Shown one piece after another: positions 6,944-7,002 of a stretch of DNA of 7,002 nucleotides. Below the pieces are notes generated by a model. The model ran no database searches. It was given only the letters and a program-made list of their open reading frames with translations, and was not told the origin of the DNA. A program made the position numbers and the translations under genes. Source of the stretch: an uncultured Chitinophagales bacterium. Its GTDB lineage: Bacteria > Bacteroidota > Bacteroidia > Chitinophagales > Chitinophagaceae. Where the stretch lies: the NCBI GenBank assembly GCA_946886475.1, contig CAMPIQ010000174.1, positions 1 through 7,002 of the forward strand. The letters are read 5' to 3'. Within the stretch, counting starts at the first letter, position 1, and the number at the start of each line of letters is the position of its first letter.

Positions 6944-6965
6944 TAAAAACAGAAGGTCATTTTTT
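6934..6965 (+). terminator. Possible weak terminator after ilvN
   Basis: Bases 6934-6942 and 6950-6959 can form two 4-bp helices separated by a small internal loop (G6938 opposite A6954-G6955), with an ATAAAAA loop at the tip. Six T residues at 6960-6965 follow directly. The stem includes the ilvN stop codon and has only three G-C pairs and one G-U, so it is far weaker than the attenuator terminator. It could reduce read-through into the next gene or have no effect. The remaining 37 nt to the window end are very AT-rich, and I see no gene in them. Confidence 0.25.
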
Positions 6966-7002
6966 ATAAACAATTAATAGAATCATTAATCAATAAATAA
7001 TC

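Noticed and set aside
6975..6994. ATTAAT repeats near the window end as an operator
   Set aside because: ATTAAT is self-palindromic and such repeats are expected in a very AT-rich spacer. There is too little sequence to judge.

Overview
This window looks like chromosomal DNA from a member of the Bacteroidota, plausibly Chitinophagaceae or a close relative. The inference rests on the lack of clear Shine-Dalgarno sequences before the genes, a promoter that fits the TTG / TAnnTTTG pattern of that phylum, and protein details such as the GCVTDE end of IlvD and the HGSYPQAAGK motif of LeuB. No alignment could be run, so the family is a guess.

The window is a biosynthetic cluster for the branched-chain amino acids (leucine, isoleucine, valine), with every full-length gene on the + strand. 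Bases 1-48 may be the tail of an unidentified upstream gene. leuD (69-650) and leuB (653-1768) follow, 2 nt apart. Next is a 234-nt gap (1769-2002), the most interesting part of the window. After it come ilvE (about 2003-2893), ilvD (2890-4572), ilvB (4520-6259) and ilvN (6314-6943), joined by a 4-nt overlap, a 53-nt overlap and a 54-nt gap. The last 59 nt are AT-rich and may hold a weak terminator. ilvC would be an expected neighbour but is not in the window.

The leuB-ilvE gap contains what looks like a complete translation-dependent transcription attenuator. It has a phylum-type promoter (1789-1818), a 32-codon leader ORF (1835-1933) with nine consecutive Ile/Val codons (Ile3-Val3-Ile3), and a GC-rich hairpin with a 7-T run (1955-1983) just before ilvE. 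A 9-bp alternative pairing (1918-1926 with 1959-1967) is mutually exclusive with that terminator. When charged Ile or Val tRNA is scarce, a ribosome stalled on the Ile/Val run would let the antiterminator form and ilvEDBN would be transcribed. When they are plentiful, the ribosome reaches the stop codon, covers 1918-1926 and lets the terminator form. An imperfect 13-bp inverted repeat (1801-1837) spans the promoter -7 element and the leader ATG and may add a second layer of control.

IlvB/IlvN (acetohydroxyacid synthase), IlvD (dehydratase) and IlvE (transaminase) supply three of the four common Ile/Val steps; only IlvC is missing. LeuD and LeuB supply two leucine-branch steps, and IlvE also completes leucine. 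The enzymes look ordinary and intact; any novelty lies in the regulatory region.
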